Part shown: positions 16,400 to 26,372 of the stretch, one piece after another
Layout: the number at the start of each line of letters is the position of its first letter
Position numbering within the stretch: the first letter of the stretch is position 1
Assembly (NCBI GenBank): GCA_964606735.1
Contig: CAZSHI010000011.1
Location: 1-59,876, forward strand
Length of the DNA: 59,876 bases
Direction: 5' to 3'
From: UBA5109 sp964606735
Lineage (GTDB): Bacteria; Pseudomonadota; Gammaproteobacteria; Pseudomonadales; Pseudohongiellaceae
Notes under the pieces: model-generated
Databases searched by the model: none
Seen by the model: the letters and a program-made list of their open reading frames with translations, nothing else
What the model was told of the DNA's origin: nothing
Program-made: the position numbers and the translations under genes

Positions 16400-17866
16400 C
16401 TAAAATGCGTTGGCGAGATTCTGCAGAATATCGATCATGGGCATCGGATAAACACCCAGGTAGATTGTCAGGAAGGTCATACTGGCCAGCACAGCGTGTG
16501 TACCGAAAGGAATGCCTGCCAGAGCGGGATCCTTTTTGGGATCTGTTTCGACCTTTTGCAGCATGATGTAAATCAGGCGCAGATAGTAGTAAAGCCCGAT
16601 AGCACTACCAATGATCAGCATGGTCAGAAGGAACCAAAGAGAGCCTTCCAGGCCGTTGGTGAAAACATAGAATTTGCCAATAAAGCCGGCAGTCAAGGGG
16701 ATGCCAGCCAGCGACAGTAACACAGTGATCATGACAGCAGCCAGCCAGGGATTACGCCAGAACAGCCCCTGAAAATCTGAGACCATATCGTGCTCTTCCC
16801 TGGCATTGGATAAGGCGCTAATGACGGCAAAACCTGCCAGGGACATGATGAAATAGGCAGCAATATAGAAACTCAGGCTTTCCACACTTAGCAGATTTGG
16901 AATGCTGGCTGCGGCAATCACCACGATCAGCAAATAGCCCAGATGTGCAATGGATGAATAAGCCAGCAGGCGTTTGACATTCTGCTGCAAAAGGGCCAAC
17001 AGGTTGCCGAGCAACATGGATGCGGCAGCCATAACTGTAAGAATCAGGATCAGGGCATCAAACTGGAAAGCGTCGGAATGCAACAGCAAACGCAAGGTTA
17101 TGGCCACCATGGAGGCCTTGGATACCGTGGCCAGCAAAGCCGTTACCGGTATCGGTGCACCTTCATAGACGTCTGGGGTCCAGATATGGAATGGGACCAG
17201 AGAGAGCTTGAAGGCTATGCCGCCGAGAATCAGGATATAGCCAGTTAGCAGCAAGGGGCTTCCAGCCAGATCAAGGGACTGGATGCTGGGGGCAATTTCA
17301 CTGAAGAACATGGTACCAGTCAGGGCATAAACCAGTGCCATACCGAACAGGATAAGTCCGGATGCAAGGCCTGACATGATCAGATACTTCAGAGCGGCTT
17401 CCAGTGGGAATTTGGCACTTTTGTTGCTGTGGACCGAATAGGCAATCATGGCATAAAGGCTGACACCGAGCATTTCCATACCGATAAACAGACTGACAAA
17501 ATGTGAGCTGCACACCAGTACAACCGCACCCAGAATGGCGGTCAGCAATAATATATAGAACTCTTCATTCAACTGATGGTGTTTTTCGAAATACGGATAG
17601 GCAAGCACACTGATCACCAGCCCGCCAAAAATCAGTAGCGCAGAGAAAAACAGGCTGTACTGATCAAAATATATCAGTGGTGTAGCCTGTAAAGGTAACA
17701 CCGGCTCGATGAAGTAGAAGATCAGCAGGGATGCAGCCAGGCCGCTGGTGCACAGGGCATTTACCAGTCCATGGTTACGCTTGAAACCGGCAGCCAGCAT
17801 AACGATGACGGTTGTCAGCGTCAGCATGATAATTTGTAGTAAATCTATAAGTATGTCAGCGCTCAT
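16400..17866 (-). CDS. nuoN: NADH-quinone oxidoreductase subunit N
   Basis: NuoN is one of three antiporter-like proton-pumping subunits in the membrane arm of complex I. The 488 residues are almost entirely hydrophobic, consistent with 14 helices. They carry the family segment KLSLVPFHIWTPDVYEGAP and the SSIAHLGYLL stretch, with conserved lysines in membrane helices. E. coli NuoN has 485 residues. It is the last gene of the operon, 28 bases after nuoM, and is directly followed by a terminator. Confidence 0.97.
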   Translation of the reverse strand: MSADILIDLLQIIMLTLTTVIVMLAAGFKRNHGLVNALCTSGLAASLLIFYFIEPVLPLQATPLIYFDQYSLFFSALLIFGGLVISVLAYPYFEKHHQLNEEFYILLLTAILGAVVLVCSSHFVSLFIGMEMLGVSLYAMIAYSVHSNKSAKFPLEAALKYLIMSGLASGLILFGMALVYALTGTMFFSEIAPSIQSLDLAGSPLLLTGYILILGGIAFKLSLVPFHIWTPDVYEGAPIPVTALLATVSKASMVAITLRLLLHSDAFQFDALILILTVMAAASMLLGNLLALLQQNVKRLLAYSSIAHLGYLLIVVIAAASIPNLLSVESLSFYIAAYFIMSLAGFAVISALSNAREEHDMVSDFQGLFWRNPWLAAVMITVLLSLAGIPLTAGFIGKFYVFTNGLEGSLWFLLTMLIIGSAIGLYYYLRLIYIMLQKVETDPKKDPALAGIPFGTHAVLASMTFLTIYLGVYPMPMIDILQNLANAF

Positions 17867-17894
17867 GTAACTTGTCTGTTCTGCCTTTTGTTAA

Positions 17895-19382
17895 TCAGGG
17901 GAATACAACCTGCAAACTGCGTAAGGTTGGTTCTGCCAAATCCAGCATGCTTTGAGGATACAGTCCCATCCATAACAAGCCGATCATCATTAATACGAAA
18001 CAGGCCATTTCGATAAAGCTTAAATCGGCTATTTCATAATTGTTCTTGTTTTCGCCATGGAATGCTTTCTGAATCACAATCAGCGAGTAAACGGCAGCGA
18101 CAATCAAACCAAGTGCGGCAAATGCTGTATGGATCACACTGACCTGAAAGCTGCCCAGCAGTACCAGGAACTCACCGACAAAGTTGCCGAGCCCCGGCAT
18201 GCCAACTGCGGCAACGGTAAAGAACAGCGCCATGAAAGACAGTTTGGGCGCGACACCCCAGAATCCACCCATCTTATCCAGGTCGCGGGTATGAATGCGA
18301 TGCTGCAGGCCACCAGCCAGCATAAACAATGCCGCAGCACTGAAGCCGTGGGCCAGCATGGTCATCACGGCACCCTGCACTGCTTGGGCATTCCAAGAAT
18401 AGACGCCTACCAGTACGAAACCCATGTGGCTGACAGAGGTATAGGCAATGAGGCGTTTCAGGTCGTTCTGTGCAAAGGCAACCTTGGCGGTATATAAAAT
18501 GCTGATCACACCCAGGCTCATTGCAATCGGGGCGAAACTCTGGGAAGCCTCCGGAAACAGCGGGACAGCAAAACGGATCAGGCCGTAGGCACCTGTTTTC
18601 AGCAGGATCCCGGCCAAAATGACAGAGCCGGCTGTAGGGGCCTGCGAGTGTGCATCAGGTAGCCAGTTGTGTAACGGAACAGCCGGCAGCTTGGTAGCAA
18701 AGGCGATGAAAAAGCCCAGCATCAGTAACATGACAAATTCTTCCGGCAGATCTGCACCAAGCAGGTCGAAGTAGCTGAAGGTAAAGACTTCAGTGGCCTG
18801 ATAGTTCAGGAACACCAGCATCAGGATAGACAGCAGCATCAACAGACCGGTGACCTGGGTAAAAATGAAGAATTTCATGGCTGCGTATTCTTTGTTTTCA
18901 TGCCCCCAGATAGCGATGATGAAATACATCGGGATCAGCATGACTTCCCAGAAGAAGAAAAACAGGAACAGATCAAGGGCAGTAAACACCCCGATAACAC
19001 CGGCCAATGTCCACAGCAGGTTAAAATAGAAAAAGCCTGAACGTTCCTTGATCTCATGCCATGCAGCACCCAGGGAAACCATACCCAGGAAAACCGTCAG
19101 AAAAATAAGGAGCATGGAAAGGCCATCAGCGCCAAAGATGAAACTGATGCCGAATCGAGGAATCCAGTCTGCTTGCAGCAGTACCAGCCAGCTGCCCTGC
19201 TCATTAACGACAGGCGTCAGACCAATGGCCTCAGGGATAAGCAGCATCATGACAACCAGCGCCAGATCCAGGCCAATGGCGAACAAGGCGATGACACGCG
19301 GTAATTCAGGGCTGCGTGATTCAGTCAGCCAGGCGCCGATGCCGCCGATAAACAGGATAAGCATTAACCAGACCAGTATCAT
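17895..19382 (-). CDS. nuoM: NADH-quinone oxidoreductase subunit M
   Basis: NuoM is the second antiporter-like subunit of the complex I membrane arm. The ATG at 19382 overlaps the nuoL stop (ATGA) and gives 495 residues starting MILVWLML. A longer frame to 19484 would begin inside nuoL. Family segments are LFLFFFFWEVMLIPMYF, KLPAVPLHNWLPDAHSQAP with the conserved lysine, and AYTSVSHMGFVLVG. E. coli NuoM has 509 residues. Confidence 0.97.
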   Translation of the reverse strand: MILVWLMLILFIGGIGAWLTESRSPELPRVIALFAIGLDLALVVMMLLIPEAIGLTPVVNEQGSWLVLLQADWIPRFGISFIFGADGLSMLLIFLTVFLGMVSLGAAWHEIKERSGFFYFNLLWTLAGVIGVFTALDLFLFFFFWEVMLIPMYFIIAIWGHENKEYAAMKFFIFTQVTGLLMLLSILMLVFLNYQATEVFTFSYFDLLGADLPEEFVMLLMLGFFIAFATKLPAVPLHNWLPDAHSQAPTAGSVILAGILLKTGAYGLIRFAVPLFPEASQSFAPIAMSLGVISILYTAKVAFAQNDLKRLIAYTSVSHMGFVLVGVYSWNAQAVQGAVMTMLAHGFSAAALFMLAGGLQHRIHTRDLDKMGGFWGVAPKLSFMALFFTVAAVGMPGLGNFVGEFLVLLGSFQVSVIHTAFAALGLIVAAVYSLIVIQKAFHGENKNNYEIADLSFIEMACFVLMMIGLLWMGLYPQSMLDLAEPTLRSLQVVFP

Positions 19383-21223
19383 GCGAACACTCCTATTGAG
19401 ACAATCAGGAGTACTCCGCAAGCCATACTCAGCGCATACCAGCGTAGTTGGCCGGTCTGGGTCTGAATGACCAGACTGTGACAATAGCGCGTCAGTGCTG
19501 CAGTCCCGTTATAGATGCTGTCGATAAAATCATTCTTGTTCAGTTTTGCCAGACCGACATAGGGGAAAACGAACAGCCGGTCATACAGCCAGTCCATGCC
19601 CCACTGGGTAAAGAAGAATCGATGAAGTTTGGCACCAAAACCGGATCCTGCCAATTTCTGGGTATCCAGTCCGCCTTTTATCCATATCCACCAGGCAAGG
19701 ACAAAGCCGAGCATCGGCACCAGAATCATCGAGGCCTGAGCCAACACTGAGGGGTGATGTTCTTCGGCATGTGGAAATACCGCTTCCACCGGAATATGGA
19801 TGAAGCCGCCGAGTACGGAAAGTATAGCCAGTACAACCAGTGGACCCTGTAGATGCAGCCCCATGACTTCGTGGCCATCGTGGGTTTTCTTGCCATAGAA
19901 AACGAGGAAATATAGGCGGAAACTGTAGAGATAGGTCATCACTGCGCCTGCCATACCAGCCAGGAACAGGATAAAGCCGCCTTCATGATGCTCCATCGCG
20001 CTGGCCAGAATTTCTTCCTTGCTCCAGAAGCCCGAAAAACCCGGGAAAGCAACCAGACCCAGTGTGCCAATAAGGAACAGCGCATGTGACCAGGGTAAAT
20101 CCTTGCGCAGGCCACCCATTTTGAAGATGTCCTGTTCATGATGCATGGCCAGAATGATTGAGCCGGCTGTCAGGAATAAGAGAGCTTTAAAGAAGGCGTG
20201 CGTCATCAGATGGAAGATCGCTGAACTCCAGGCGCCGACCCCCAGTGCCAGGAACATGTAGCCAATCTGTGAAACAGTGGAAAAGGCCAGTACTTTCTTG
20301 ATATCGCTTTGCGTCAGGGCAGTGAAACCCGCCATTAAGAGGGTAATGGCCCCTACTGCGCCGACCAGAAACTGAATATCCGGAGCCAGTTCATACAGGA
20401 CATGGGTACGGGCGATTAAGTAAACGCCGGCCGTTACCATGGTGGCGGCATGAATCAGGGCTGATATGGGCGTCGGACCCGCCATGGCATCAGGCAACCA
20501 GGTCTGCAGTGGCAGCTGGGCAGATTTACCAACCGCACCACCCAACAATAGCAGCGTAACGGCTGTTGCCATGCCGCCACCGATTAGCCACTCCTCTTCG
20601 GCCAGCACCATCGCTTCCTGAATATTCAGGGTGCCGAGATTGGCAAAGAGCAGAAATAGTCCCAAGGCCATGGAGGCGTCGCCAACACGGGTAACCACAA
20701 AGGCCTTACGGGCACAGTAACCGTTATAAGGGTCGGTATACCAGAAGCCAATCAAGAGATAGGAACACAGGCCTACCCCTTCCCAGCCCATAAACAGGAG
20801 CAGCAAGTTATCGCCAAGCACCAGGATGAGCATGGCAGCGACAAACAGATTCATGTAGGAGAAGAATCGGGCAAAACTCGGATCATCATGCATATAGCCG
20901 GTGGCATAGACATGGATCAGGAAACCGATGCCGGTAATGATAAACATCATCACCAGTGAGACCCCGTCCAGATATAGGGTAAAGCCGGCCTCAAAGGAGC
21001 CGACTTCCATCCATGTCCACAGGGTCTGTGAATAGGAAGTGGCCCCTGCTTCTGCCAGCGACATGAAATCCAGGCCAACCAGCAAGGCAACAAGAAAGGA
21101 CAGGCCGATGGAGCCTGCCCCTACGATACCGGCAGGAACTTCGGGCAGTTTTCCCTGTGTCAGGGTTAGAATCAGAAACCCGATGACAGGAATGGTCGGG
21201 ACTAACCAGAGTAAATCAATCAT
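19379..21223 (-). CDS. nuoL: NADH-quinone oxidoreductase subunit L
   Basis: NuoL is the distal antiporter-like subunit. In complex I structures a long lateral helix near its C terminus runs along the membrane arm. The 614 residues match E. coli (613). Visible family segments are HVYATGYMHDDPSFARFF, FMGWEGVGLCSYLLIGFW, KSAQLPLQTWLPDAMAGPTP and FSTVSQIGYMFLALG. The gene is the first of the L-M-N block and lies 20 bases after nuoK. Confidence 0.97.
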   Translation of the reverse strand: MIDLLWLVPTIPVIGFLILTLTQGKLPEVPAGIVGAGSIGLSFLVALLVGLDFMSLAEAGATSYSQTLWTWMEVGSFEAGFTLYLDGVSLVMMFIITGIGFLIHVYATGYMHDDPSFARFFSYMNLFVAAMLILVLGDNLLLLFMGWEGVGLCSYLLIGFWYTDPYNGYCARKAFVVTRVGDASMALGLFLLFANLGTLNIQEAMVLAEEEWLIGGGMATAVTLLLLGGAVGKSAQLPLQTWLPDAMAGPTPISALIHAATMVTAGVYLIARTHVLYELAPDIQFLVGAVGAITLLMAGFTALTQSDIKKVLAFSTVSQIGYMFLALGVGAWSSAIFHLMTHAFFKALLFLTAGSIILAMHHEQDIFKMGGLRKDLPWSHALFLIGTLGLVAFPGFSGFWSKEEILASAMEHHEGGFILFLAGMAGAVMTYLYSFRLYFLVFYGKKTHDGHEVMGLHLQGPLVVLAILSVLGGFIHIPVEAVFPHAEEHHPSVLAQASMILVPMLGFVLAWWIWIKGGLDTQKLAGSGFGAKLHRFFFTQWGMDWLYDRLFVFPYVGLAKLNKNDFIDSIYNGTAALTRYCHSLVIQTQTGQLRWYALSMACGVLLIVSIGVFA

Positions 21224-21243
21224 GCCTTTGCCTTCCCAGCTCC

Positions 21244-21564
21244 TTAACCTTTCATTTTATTCAGTGTGTCGAGATCAAGTGTTTTATGCTTGTGGAAAAG
21301 CTGTAACACCAGACCAAGACCAATGGCAACTTCGGCAGCTGCCAGACTCAGTATTATTAAAAACATAATCTGCCCGTCCGCTTCACCCCAGCGAGAGGCG
21401 CCAACGATGAAGGCCAGGCCTGCAGCGTTGAGCATGATCTCCAGTGACATCAGCACGAACACGATATTTCGCCGGGTAAGAACACCGACCAGCCCTAGCA
21501 GAAACAGGATACTGGCCAGAATCAGGCCATGCTGCATCGGAATTGTCTGTAAGGTGATTTCCAT
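21244..21564 (-). CDS. nuoK: NADH-quinone oxidoreductase subunit K
   Basis: This 106-residue subunit has three transmembrane helices. The conserved glutamates of the proton path are visible in LMSLEIMLNAAGL and AAAEVAIGLGL. It has a strong ribosome-binding site (GAGGA) before the ATG and starts two bases after nuoJ. E. coli NuoK has 100 residues. Confidence 0.96.
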   Translation of the reverse strand: MEITLQTIPMQHGLILASILFLLGLVGVLTRRNIVFVLMSLEIMLNAAGLAFIVGASRWGEADGQIMFLIILSLAAAEVAIGLGLVLQLFHKHKTLDLDTLNKMKG

Positions 21565-21566
21565 GT

Positions 21567-22049
21567 TTATTTCCTCGCCAGGTGGAAGGCTCCCACCAGT
21601 CCAGCCAGCAACAACATGGATGCCAGTTCAACGGCCAGCACATACGGACCAAACAGCTCAATACCGACCGCCTTAGCATCAATCATCGTGTGTGCCATCT
21701 CGGCATCGGTGAGATTGAGTGCATAGAGCATTTCAGCCAGCAGGATAGCCGCCAGGATACCGGGACCTATCCACATGTTTGGAGAGAGCCAGGATTTTTC
21801 CTGCTCAATGGTAGCCTGCCCCAGGTTAAGCATCATCATGACGAAAAGGAACATGACCATGATGGCGCCAGCGTAGACAATCACTTCCAGGGCTGCTGCA
21901 AAGGGTGCACCCAATGAATAGAAAATTACTGCGGCGGAGAGCAGCGATACGATAAAGTACAGCAAGGCATGTACGACATTGATACGGGTAATGGCGACCA
22001 GTGTTGTAATAACGGCAATAACAGCCGAGCCGTAGAACAGAAAATTCAT
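21567..22049 (-). CDS. nuoJ: NADH-quinone oxidoreductase subunit J
   Basis: The 160-residue protein has five hydrophobic segments and the conserved motif VIVYAGAIMVMFLFVMMML, whose helix carries a pi-bulge in complex I structures. It links the quinone site to the antiporter subunits. It overlaps nuoI by ATGA. E. coli NuoJ is slightly longer (184). Confidence 0.96.
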   Translation of the reverse strand: MNFLFYGSAVIAVITTLVAITRINVVHALLYFIVSLLSAAVIFYSLGAPFAAALEVIVYAGAIMVMFLFVMMMLNLGQATIEQEKSWLSPNMWIGPGILAAILLAEMLYALNLTDAEMAHTMIDAKAVGIELFGPYVLAVELASMLLLAGLVGAFHLARK

Positions 22050-22594
22050 GGCAGCAGACTCCTTCTGTCAACAGGCGGCAACTCATTCTGTGCTTCACCC
22101 TTGCCTTTGCCGCCAATGGCTTTGCCGGCAACCCGATAAAAGTTGTAATCGTGGTATTTTCCAGTGCCGGAGATCAGCATATGCTCCTTTTCCCAGACCA
22201 TGTCCTGGCGGACGTACTCCGCCATTTCAAAATCCGGCGTTAACTGTATGGCATGTGTCGGGCAGGCTTCTTCGCAAAACCCGCACATGATGCAACGGGA
22301 AAAGTTGATACGAAAGAACTCTGGATACCAGCGGCCGTTTTCGTCTTCTGTTTTTTGCAGGGCGATACAGTCAACCGGACAGGCAACAGCACAAAGATTA
22401 CAGGCGACACAGCGCTCTTCGCCGTCGGGGTCACGGGTCAGGATGATACGTCCACGCCAACGAGGAAACATATAGGGCTTAACATCCGGATATTCGACTG
22501 TATCGGCTTTGTTGAACAGGTGCAGAAAGACCAGCCACAGGGTGACAATCTGTGACCAGATAACGTTGATCTGCTTGCCGATGGCGCTAAACAT
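22046..22594 (-). CDS. nuoI: NADH-quinone oxidoreductase subunit I
   Basis: This peripheral-arm subunit holds iron-sulfur clusters N6a and N6b, which pass electrons to NuoB. The 182 residues have two ferredoxin motifs, CVACNLCAVACP and CIMCGFCEEACP. E. coli NuoI has 180 residues. An N-terminal amphipathic region precedes them. It sits 18 bases after nuoH. Confidence 0.98.
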   Translation of the reverse strand: MFSAIGKQINVIWSQIVTLWLVFLHLFNKADTVEYPDVKPYMFPRWRGRIILTRDPDGEERCVACNLCAVACPVDCIALQKTEDENGRWYPEFFRINFSRCIMCGFCEEACPTHAIQLTPDFEMAEYVRQDMVWEKEHMLISGTGKYHDYNFYRVAGKAIGGKGKGEAQNELPPVDRRSLLP

Positions 22595-22612
22595 GTCGAT
22601 TCCTCTCCAGCT

Positions 22613-23605
22613 TTATCCGGCCTGGTACAGTACGACTGCACCGGTTACTAGCAAATTGATTAATGATAATGGCAGCATGACCAGCCAACCGTAACTCATA
22701 AATTGGTCATAGCGCGGTCGTACCAGTGCGGCTCGCACCAGAACGAAGAACAGCAGGAAGAAGCCTGTCTTCAGGCTCATCCAGAACAGACCGGAAATCA
22801 GCGGTGTGCCGATCTCCAGACCAAACGGCGCATGCCAGCCGCCGAAAAACAGTACCGGCATCAGTGCCGACATGACTACCATGCCAATATATTCGCCGAT
22901 CATGAAGAGCCCGAACTTCATGCCGGAATACTCGGTGTTATATCCTGAAATAATTTCCGATTCCCCTTCTGGCAGGTCGAAGGGCCAGCGATGTGATTCG
23001 GCAATGCCGGCAACCGTGAAGACCAGAAAGCCAAAGAACTGGGGCACTACAAACCAGCCATCTCGCTGCGCTTCCACGATGTCGCGCAAGGTGAAGCTGT
23101 CCGCCAGGATGACGACACCGAGAATGGATATCCCCATGAAGACTTCATAGGAAATCATCTGTCCGGCACCTCGCAAGGCACCCAGTAATGAAAATTTGTT
23201 GTTAGAAGCCAGACCGCCGAGCATGGTTGAATAAGAGGCGAGCCCAGCCATGGCGAATATCCACAGCAAACCGATATTCAGGTCAATGACGCCAACCCCG
23301 GGTGCAAACGGAATCACTGCAATACTCAGCAGCATCACAATCGGGATGATCATTGGCGCCAGTACAAAGGTGAATTTGTCAGAAAATGGTGGTATCCAGT
23401 CTTCCTTGGTCAGCATTTTCAGAGCATCGGCAATAACCTGGAATATACCGAAGGGACCGACACGGTTCGGACCAAGACGGTCCGACCAGAAGCCGAGGAA
23501 ACGGCGCTCAACCCAGATCATCATCACTGAAACCCCCAGTCCAACGACCAGAATCGCAACAATATTTAGTAAGGATCCGACTTCAAAGCTGAACAGGCTA
23601 GGCAT
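22613..23605 (-). CDS. nuoH: NADH-quinone oxidoreductase subunit H
   Basis: NuoH anchors the peripheral arm and forms part of the quinone chamber. The 330 residues have about eight hydrophobic helices. They contain the conserved MIWVERRFLGFWSDRLGPN and FDLPEGESEIISGYNTEYS loops rich in acidic residues that line the quinone channel. E. coli has 325 residues. The ATG overlaps the nuoG stop by one base (TAATG). Confidence 0.97.
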   Translation of the reverse strand: MPSLFSFEVGSLLNIVAILVVGLGVSVMMIWVERRFLGFWSDRLGPNRVGPFGIFQVIADALKMLTKEDWIPPFSDKFTFVLAPMIIPIVMLLSIAVIPFAPGVGVIDLNIGLLWIFAMAGLASYSTMLGGLASNNKFSLLGALRGAGQMISYEVFMGISILGVVILADSFTLRDIVEAQRDGWFVVPQFFGFLVFTVAGIAESHRWPFDLPEGESEIISGYNTEYSGMKFGLFMIGEYIGMVVMSALMPVLFFGGWHAPFGLEIGTPLISGLFWMSLKTGFFLLFFVLVRAALVRPRYDQFMSYGWLVMLPLSLINLLVTGAVVLYQAG

Positions 23606-26328
23606 TAGTCTGTCCCCCCGGCGTGTTGGACGATGCTGCGATCACTGACGATGATATTGGCAGCTTTCCAGCTTTTTGGACTTTGCCAGCCTTCGGCCTT
23701 GTTGAGACTGATCACTGCAGGCAAGTCTCTGAAATTAAGACCTGTCAGACCTACCGAAACGCCGACACTGCCGGGTTCCAGTGAATCCCGCAGGATGAAA
23801 GGCAAGGCGCCATTATGCTCCACCTGTACCCCATCGCTTCCCTGCAGTCCCAGTTTTTCAGCATCGGCAGGATTCAAGGCAATGTAAGCCGAGGTGGCTT
23901 TTTCCTGGATGGCCGGAGTGAAGGCCGACAATTCTTCTGAACCAAACAGATGGTAAAGCGGAAAAGTCCTGAAGCCCTCGCCACTGACGGAAACTGCTGC
24001 TGGCTTGTACCAGGACTTTTCACTGGCCGCGTTGCTCAGTAATCGATGACCGTGGTTGCCCTGCTTCAGCGGTCCACCGGCATATTCCTGGAATTTGAAA
24101 ACGCTCTGGTTTGAGTTCCAGCCCGGTGCCCAGGGTGAATTAAAGACAGTGGAATCATTGATGGCCGGCACCCCTTCCATCGAATAGACCATGACGCCGT
24201 TTTCATCCTGCTCCTGGCGGGGTTCATGCACGCTGATATTGGCGCGCATGGCAGTTCGGCCGCTGTAACGGTGCTGTTGACGAGGCGCCTTGAGCCCGGC
24301 AAAGTTGTAGTCTTCGCCCGGTGTCAGTTTCAGCATCTCGCTGCAGTTGGGAATGCTGGTCGCACAGGCTGCAGTCAATTGGTTCAGGCTCAAATCGGAT
24401 AGCCAGAAACTGCTAGCACGGATAGTGTCAGCTGGCTTGTAGGTTGAATAGTAATGCTGGGCGCGGCCTTCATAATTAACAAAAGTCCCGGATGATTCAG
24501 CGAAACTTGCTGCCGCCAGGACGAGATTGGCCTGCTCACCGGTTCTGTTTTTCAGGTAATCAAGCACGCTCAGGTGCTCGAGATTATCGATAAAACCGTC
24601 AATATCTGCGGAGGCTGCACGACGGTATAAATCATTTTCCAGCACAATGGCTTTTTTGGCGGAAGCGTTCAATGCCTGGTCGAGCGATTTGTCATTGCCC
24701 TGCATGAGCAATGCCAGGCCCAGGCTATTATTCTCAGGAACGACAAGTGCCAGGTTGGCTCGCTTGTCCCCTTCGTTAAGGGCAGTGGCGACATTGGCTG
24801 CGGCTTCAATCAATCCCTGGTGCAGGCTGGACGTGCCGCTGATAATCAAGGGTTGTTTGGCGTCTTTCAGGGTGTCGGCTATTTCTTTGGCCAGTGCCTG
24901 TTCTTCTTTGCTCAGGTCTTTGGCAGCCGGTGCCGACTTGTCTATGGCATGAGCAATTGCCAATGCGATGTTGGTGCTCTGTTGCGCTGAACTGATATGC
25001 ACAGTGCGGGCAACATCATCCAGACGGGTGGCATGCGGACTGAGTATGTACAGCGGGCTCTTGCGATCCATGGCCAGTGTGCGAATGGCGGCATCATGCC
25101 AGATGGGAAAATTCAGGTCGGCACCCATCTGACGGCCAAGGTTTTTCACTGACTGGCGAACGCCCAGCGCGAGCCTGGCTGCTGTATTAGTAATATCCTC
25201 ACCTAGGATCAACACGGCATCTGATTTTTCTATGTCTTTTACACTGGCAACATTGATGGGTTTATTCTGGTAGATATCCAGAATGCTGTTTAGCATCTGC
25301 AGTTCCTGTTCAGGAATGCCGGCATAAAAATTATCCTCTCCGACCAGTTGGCGCAGCGCAAAGTTAGCTTCCATGGAAGCACGCGGTGAGCCAATGCCGA
25401 TAGCACCCTTGGCCGCCTCCTGAAGCGCTGCTTTGGCTGCATCGGGGTCAATTTGATGAGGATTCGCTGTATGGGAGTCACGTGTCATGCTCAGCGGAAT
25501 GCGCTGCTCGCTGTTAACAAATTCAGCGCCAAAACGGCCCTTGTCACAGAGGAAATAACCGTTCACCTCATCGTTGAAACGATTGACGATCCGACGCAAG
25601 GTGCCGTAACGCTCTCCTGGGTTGGTATTACAGCCAACACCGCACCCCGTGCAGACGGAGGGTGAAGATTGCAGATCCCATTTGCGGGCATAATGCTTGC
25701 TGAAAGGCTTGTCGGTAAAGACGCCGGTCGGACAGACTTCCACCAGGTTGCCTGAAAATTCACTTTCCAGGGGGCCTTCCTGCCAGCGTCCAAAATACGT
25801 GTTGTCGTGTGAAGCCTGTGGTCCGAAATCCGTGCCGCCCGCATAATCCTTGTAGTAGCGCACACAGCGGTAACAGGTGATGCAGCGGTTCATTTCATGA
25901 TTAATAAAAGGGCCCAGGTACTGGTTGTTATGGGTTTTCTTTTTGCCGTCATAACGTCGGTAGGTATGACCGGACATGACAGTCATATCCTGTAAATGAC
26001 ACTCTCCACCCTCTTCACAGACCGGGCAGTCATGTGGGTGGTTAATCATGATGCTTTCAATGGCCTGTGACCTGAACTTGGCGGCAGCTTCAATGGAATA
26101 ACGGGCACCATCCCGTGGTGAGGTCATACAGGCCATGACCAGTCTGCCGCGTTGATCTTCGTCATTGGCATATTCAATCACGGCACACTGACGACAGGAG
26201 CCGACTGAGCCCATGCTCGGGTGCCAACAGAAATACGGCAAATCCATTGCATGTGACAGGCACTCCTGCAAGAGATTGTTCTGTTCGTCGACTTCGATGT
26301 CTTTGCCGTCTATCTTGATGGATGCCAT
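23605..26328 (-). CDS. nuoG: NADH-quinone oxidoreductase subunit G
   Basis: The large 907-residue peripheral subunit carries several clusters. An N-terminal 2Fe-2S ferredoxin fold (CWHPSMGSVGSCRQC plus a later cysteine) comes first. A His/Cys site (HPHDCPVCEEGGEC) and CITCYRCVRYY follow, then the gamma-proteobacterial N7-type site CTGCGVGC and a molybdopterin-oxidoreductase-like domain. E. coli NuoG has 908 residues. The downstream half contains the usual degenerate catalytic domain. A 44-base AT-rich gap with an inverted repeat separates it from nuoF. Confidence 0.96.
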   Translation of the reverse strand: MASIKIDGKDIEVDEQNNLLQECLSHAMDLPYFCWHPSMGSVGSCRQCAVIEYANDEDQRGRLVMACMTSPRDGARYSIEAAAKFRSQAIESIMINHPHDCPVCEEGGECHLQDMTVMSGHTYRRYDGKKKTHNNQYLGPFINHEMNRCITCYRCVRYYKDYAGGTDFGPQASHDNTYFGRWQEGPLESEFSGNLVEVCPTGVFTDKPFSKHYARKWDLQSSPSVCTGCGVGCNTNPGERYGTLRRIVNRFNDEVNGYFLCDKGRFGAEFVNSEQRIPLSMTRDSHTANPHQIDPDAAKAALQEAAKGAIGIGSPRASMEANFALRQLVGEDNFYAGIPEQELQMLNSILDIYQNKPINVASVKDIEKSDAVLILGEDITNTAARLALGVRQSVKNLGRQMGADLNFPIWHDAAIRTLAMDRKSPLYILSPHATRLDDVARTVHISSAQQSTNIALAIAHAIDKSAPAAKDLSKEEQALAKEIADTLKDAKQPLIISGTSSLHQGLIEAAANVATALNEGDKRANLALVVPENNSLGLALLMQGNDKSLDQALNASAKKAIVLENDLYRRAASADIDGFIDNLEHLSVLDYLKNRTGEQANLVLAAASFAESSGTFVNYEGRAQHYYSTYKPADTIRASSFWLSDLSLNQLTAACATSIPNCSEMLKLTPGEDYNFAGLKAPRQQHRYSGRTAMRANISVHEPRQEQDENGVMVYSMEGVPAINDSTVFNSPWAPGWNSNQSVFKFQEYAGGPLKQGNHGHRLLSNAASEKSWYKPAAVSVSGEGFRTFPLYHLFGSEELSAFTPAIQEKATSAYIALNPADAEKLGLQGSDGVQVEHNGALPFILRDSLEPGSVGVSVGLTGLNFRDLPAVISLNKAEGWQSPKSWKAANIIVSDRSIVQHAGGTD

Positions 26329-26344
26329 CTTTTAACCTAAATAC

Positions 26345-26364
26345 AATAAAATCAATATTTTATT
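26345..26364. repeat. AT-only inverted repeat between nuoF and nuoG
   Basis: AATAAAAT (26345-26352) and ATTTTATT (26357-26364) form a perfect 8-base stem around CAAT. It fills most of the 44-base gap, the longest spacer inside an otherwise tightly packed operon. Possible roles are an internal mRNA processing site or a binding site. None is demonstrated. Confidence 0.45.
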
Positions 26365-26372
26365 TGGTAAAT

